A DNA stretch of 7,685 nucleotides from Sphingobacteriales bacterium (GTDB lineage: Bacteria > Bacteroidota > Bacteroidia > Chitinophagales > Chitinophagaceae), in contig REAQ01000186.1 of the NCBI GenBank assembly GCA_004294195.1, positions 1 to 7,685 of the forward strand, in the 5' to 3' direction. The position numbers were made by a program, and so were the translations under genes. Below are positions 6,646 through 7,685 of the stretch, piece by piece. Each line of letters starts with the position of its first letter. Position 1 is the first letter of the stretch. The notes beneath the pieces were generated by a model, which worked only from the letters and a program-made list of their open reading frames with translations, was not told the DNA's origin and made no database searches.

Positions 6646-7383
6646 CTAAGTTTCCACCAACACCAGCGCATCAAGACTGCGGATACCAATTTTCTTTTCG
6701 GTGATAAATCCTTCCGCATACTTCACGCCGATACGTTTCCCCAGCATCCTTGCTCTTGCAATCACCGCGTCCAGAAAATCAGGTGTGGAAATATAGGTCT
6801 GCGGACCTTCCTCTCCTGCCTGGCTTGTGTGAAACTGTGTACCATATGCCTTGATGGATTCCATCCGCTGTTCAAACACATCACTGATATCAATGAGAAT
6901 ATCGGGCTCATGGTACCAGTCCTGCAAATAATGTAAGATCATTTTCGGCCTCCACTTCTCCTGTGCCTTTCCATCCTCCCCAACCGTTTCAATTTTAGCC
7001 AGACCGGACAGAAAACAGGCGTCTGCTATCATATGCCCCGCCCTGCCATGATCCGGATGCCTATCGTCCAGCACATTTCCGATCACCACATCCGGCCTGT
7101 ACTTCCGGATCGCACGGATCAACTGCAACTGATGCGCTTCATCGTTCTTAAAAAAACCATCCCGCATCTTCAGGTTCTCGCGAACTTGCACACCAATAAT
7201 CTTCGCAGCAGCAGCGGCTTCAGCATAGCGGGTTTCAATGGTACCCCTCGTGCCGAGCTCTCCCTGCGTCAGATCAAGGATGCCTGCTTTTTTACCCAAC
7301 TTGATTTCATTGATTAATACGCCGGAACAACCCAGCTCCACATCATCCGGATGTACCCCGATTGCGAGGATGTCTAGTTTCAT
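6646..7383 (-). CDS. bshB1: BshB1-type N-acetylglucosaminyl-malate deacetylase (bacillithiol biosynthesis; PIG-L/LmbE family)
   Basis: This is a zinc-dependent deacetylase of the PIG-L/LmbE family. BshB1 removes the acetyl group from GlcNAc-malate to give GlcN-malate, the second step of bacillithiol synthesis in the cytoplasm. The 245-residue protein begins MKLDILAIGVHPDDVELGCS, with the zinc motif HPDD at 11-14 (H11 and D14 as ligands, D13 as the likely general base), and has DDRHPDHGRAG (106-116) supplying the third ligand H112. TQGELGTRGT (39-48) and HTSQ (185-188) are also typical of the BshB1 branch, and length and start fit that family. The ATG at 7383 is supported by homology starting at residue 2; extending upstream to 7527 would translate the repeat element and has no support. 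It is the first gene of the minus-strand run. BshA and BshC are not in the window, so the pathway role rests on family membership alone. Confidence -1.
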   Translation of the reverse strand: MKLDILAIGVHPDDVELGCSGVLINEIKLGKKAGILDLTQGELGTRGTIETRYAEAAAAAKIIGVQVRENLKMRDGFFKNDEAHQLQLIRAIRKYRPDVVIGNVLDDRHPDHGRAGHMIADACFLSGLAKIETVGEDGKAQEKWRPKMILHYLQDWYHEPDILIDISDVFEQRMESIKAYGTQFHTSQAGEEGPQTYISTPDFLDAVIARARMLGKRIGVKYAEGFITEKKIGIRSLDALVLVET

Positions 7384-7387
7384 GCCG

Positions 7388-7395
7388 CAAAGATA
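7388..7395 (-). promoter_or_regulatory. possible Bacteroidota -7 promoter box directly before bshB1
   Basis: The minus strand reads TATCTTTG, an exact fit to TAnnTTTG, ending 4 nt before the bshB1 ATG. If used, transcription would start at or next to the start codon, giving a leaderless or nearly leaderless mRNA for the first gene of the run. The -33 match is poor: a TTG lies only about 14 bp upstream, where 17-23 bp is usual. Confidence -1.
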
Positions 7396-7400
7396 GAAAG

Positions 7401-7578
7401 ACAATTGGACAATTTGAGAATGCGTCAATGCGGTAATGATGGAAGGCACGCCCTGCGTTGCGGCGTGCCGGCTGACGCTTCGCGAGGCACTGGGCATTGT
7501 GGCATTGGTCATTGCACAGGCCGGCAACGCACGGCCGCGCTTCCTTCATTACCGCATTGCCGCATTATCACATTACAT
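7401..7578. repeat. palindromic intergenic element built of 8-bp AATG-type repeats
   Basis: The spacer upstream of bshB1 is dominated by this structure. Positions 7401-7440 read as five octamers in phase (ACAATTGG, ACAATTTG, AGAATGCG, TCAATGCG, GTAATGAT). On the minus strand 7577-7546 reads GTAATGTG, ATAATGCG, GCAATGCG, GTAATGAA, and 7515-7492 has three more CAATG units 8 bp apart. The arms 7426-7461 and 7524-7559 are inverted repeats matching at about 30 of 36 positions (CAATGCGGTAATGA then GGAAG and TGCGTTGC). The GC-rich centre has a smaller stem, GTGCC (7465-7469) with GGCAC (7486-7490). The stop codon of the gene to the right lies inside the outer repeat. It could be a MITE- or REP-like dispersed element, or a structured RNA leader. 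No encoded protein is likely. Confidence -1.
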
Positions 7579-7685
7579 TCGCCCGTACATCCTCGCCACT
7601 TCTTTGACAATCAGCTCCATCTCCTGGTCGTCTCCGCGGGGGTCATATTCTTGTTTGAGGTTGCTGCCGAAAACCCAGGCCACCG
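7573..7685 (-). CDS. unidentified protein, C-terminal fragment (runs off right edge)
   Basis: A single minus-strand frame stays open from the right edge to a TAA at 7573-7575, giving 36 visible residues that start VAWVFGSNLKQEYDPRGDDQ and end VARMYGRM. The other two minus frames hit stops. The composition (aromatic patch, then an acidic amphipathic helix ending in MYGRM) looks like a real soluble protein terminus, but I do not recognise the family from this fragment and assign no function. The stop codon sits in the first AATG octamer of the adjacent repeat element, so the last codon or two may derive from it. It is oriented like bshB1, 189 bp upstream, and could be read through into it or be a separate unit. 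Confidence -1.
   Translation of the reverse strand, partial: VAWVFGSNLKQEYDPRGDDQEMELIVKEVARMYGRM

Noticed and set aside
7384..7527. N-terminal extension of bshB1 to an upstream start at 7527
   Set aside because: The extra 48 residues are a translation of the palindromic repeat element, and family homology begins exactly at the ATG at 7383.
7401..7578. CRISPR array or simple intrinsic terminator
   Set aside because: The units are 8 bp apart with no spacers of CRISPR size, and the stems are not followed by a T-run on either strand.

Overview
The window looks like chromosomal DNA from a member of the Bacteroidota, probably Chitinophagaceae-like. That placement is inferred from gene content (BshB1-type deacetylase, AguA/AguB pair, tandem DUF418 membrane proteins), from the general lack of purine-rich Shine-Dalgarno sequences before the start codons, and from TAnnTTTG promoter-like boxes upstream of two genes. 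There are no RNA genes, transposases, phage genes or CRISPR arrays.

Layout. Positions 1-638 (minus) hold the N-terminal half of an acyl-CoA dehydrogenase that runs off the left edge. It is divergent from a cation diffusion facilitator metal transporter at 735-1796 (plus). The transporter converges, across 18 bp, on a tightly packed minus-strand run of five genes. In transcription order these are bshB1 (7383-6646), aguB (6581-5709), two paralogous DUF418 membrane proteins (5632-4235 and 4205-2892) and aguA (2855-1815). Gaps inside the run are 64, 76, 29 and 36 bp, so it is probably one operon. At the right edge, 7573-7685 (minus) is the C-terminal tail of an unidentified gene. Between it and bshB1 lies a structured, partly palindromic repeat with an 8-bp AATG periodicity.

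How the genes work together. AguA (agmatine to N-carbamoylputrescine) and AguB (N-carbamoylputrescine to putrescine) are consecutive steps of the arginine-decarboxylase route to polyamines. BshB1 belongs to the bacillithiol deacetylase family. The two DUF418 proteins sit between aguB and aguA; their fold group contains membrane acyltransferases, but their substrate is unknown.

The most striking observation is that aguA carries an in-frame TGA at codon 8 (2832-2834), one base change from a glycine codon, exactly where relatives have Gly. The rest of the gene and all visible catalytic motifs are intact. This is a very recent nonsense mutation, a sequencing error, or an unusual translation-start or recoding event. 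Next in interest are the octamer-repeat palindrome upstream of bshB1, the lysine-rich insertion in one DUF418 copy, and the atypical metal-site residues and Cys/His-rich tail of the transporter.
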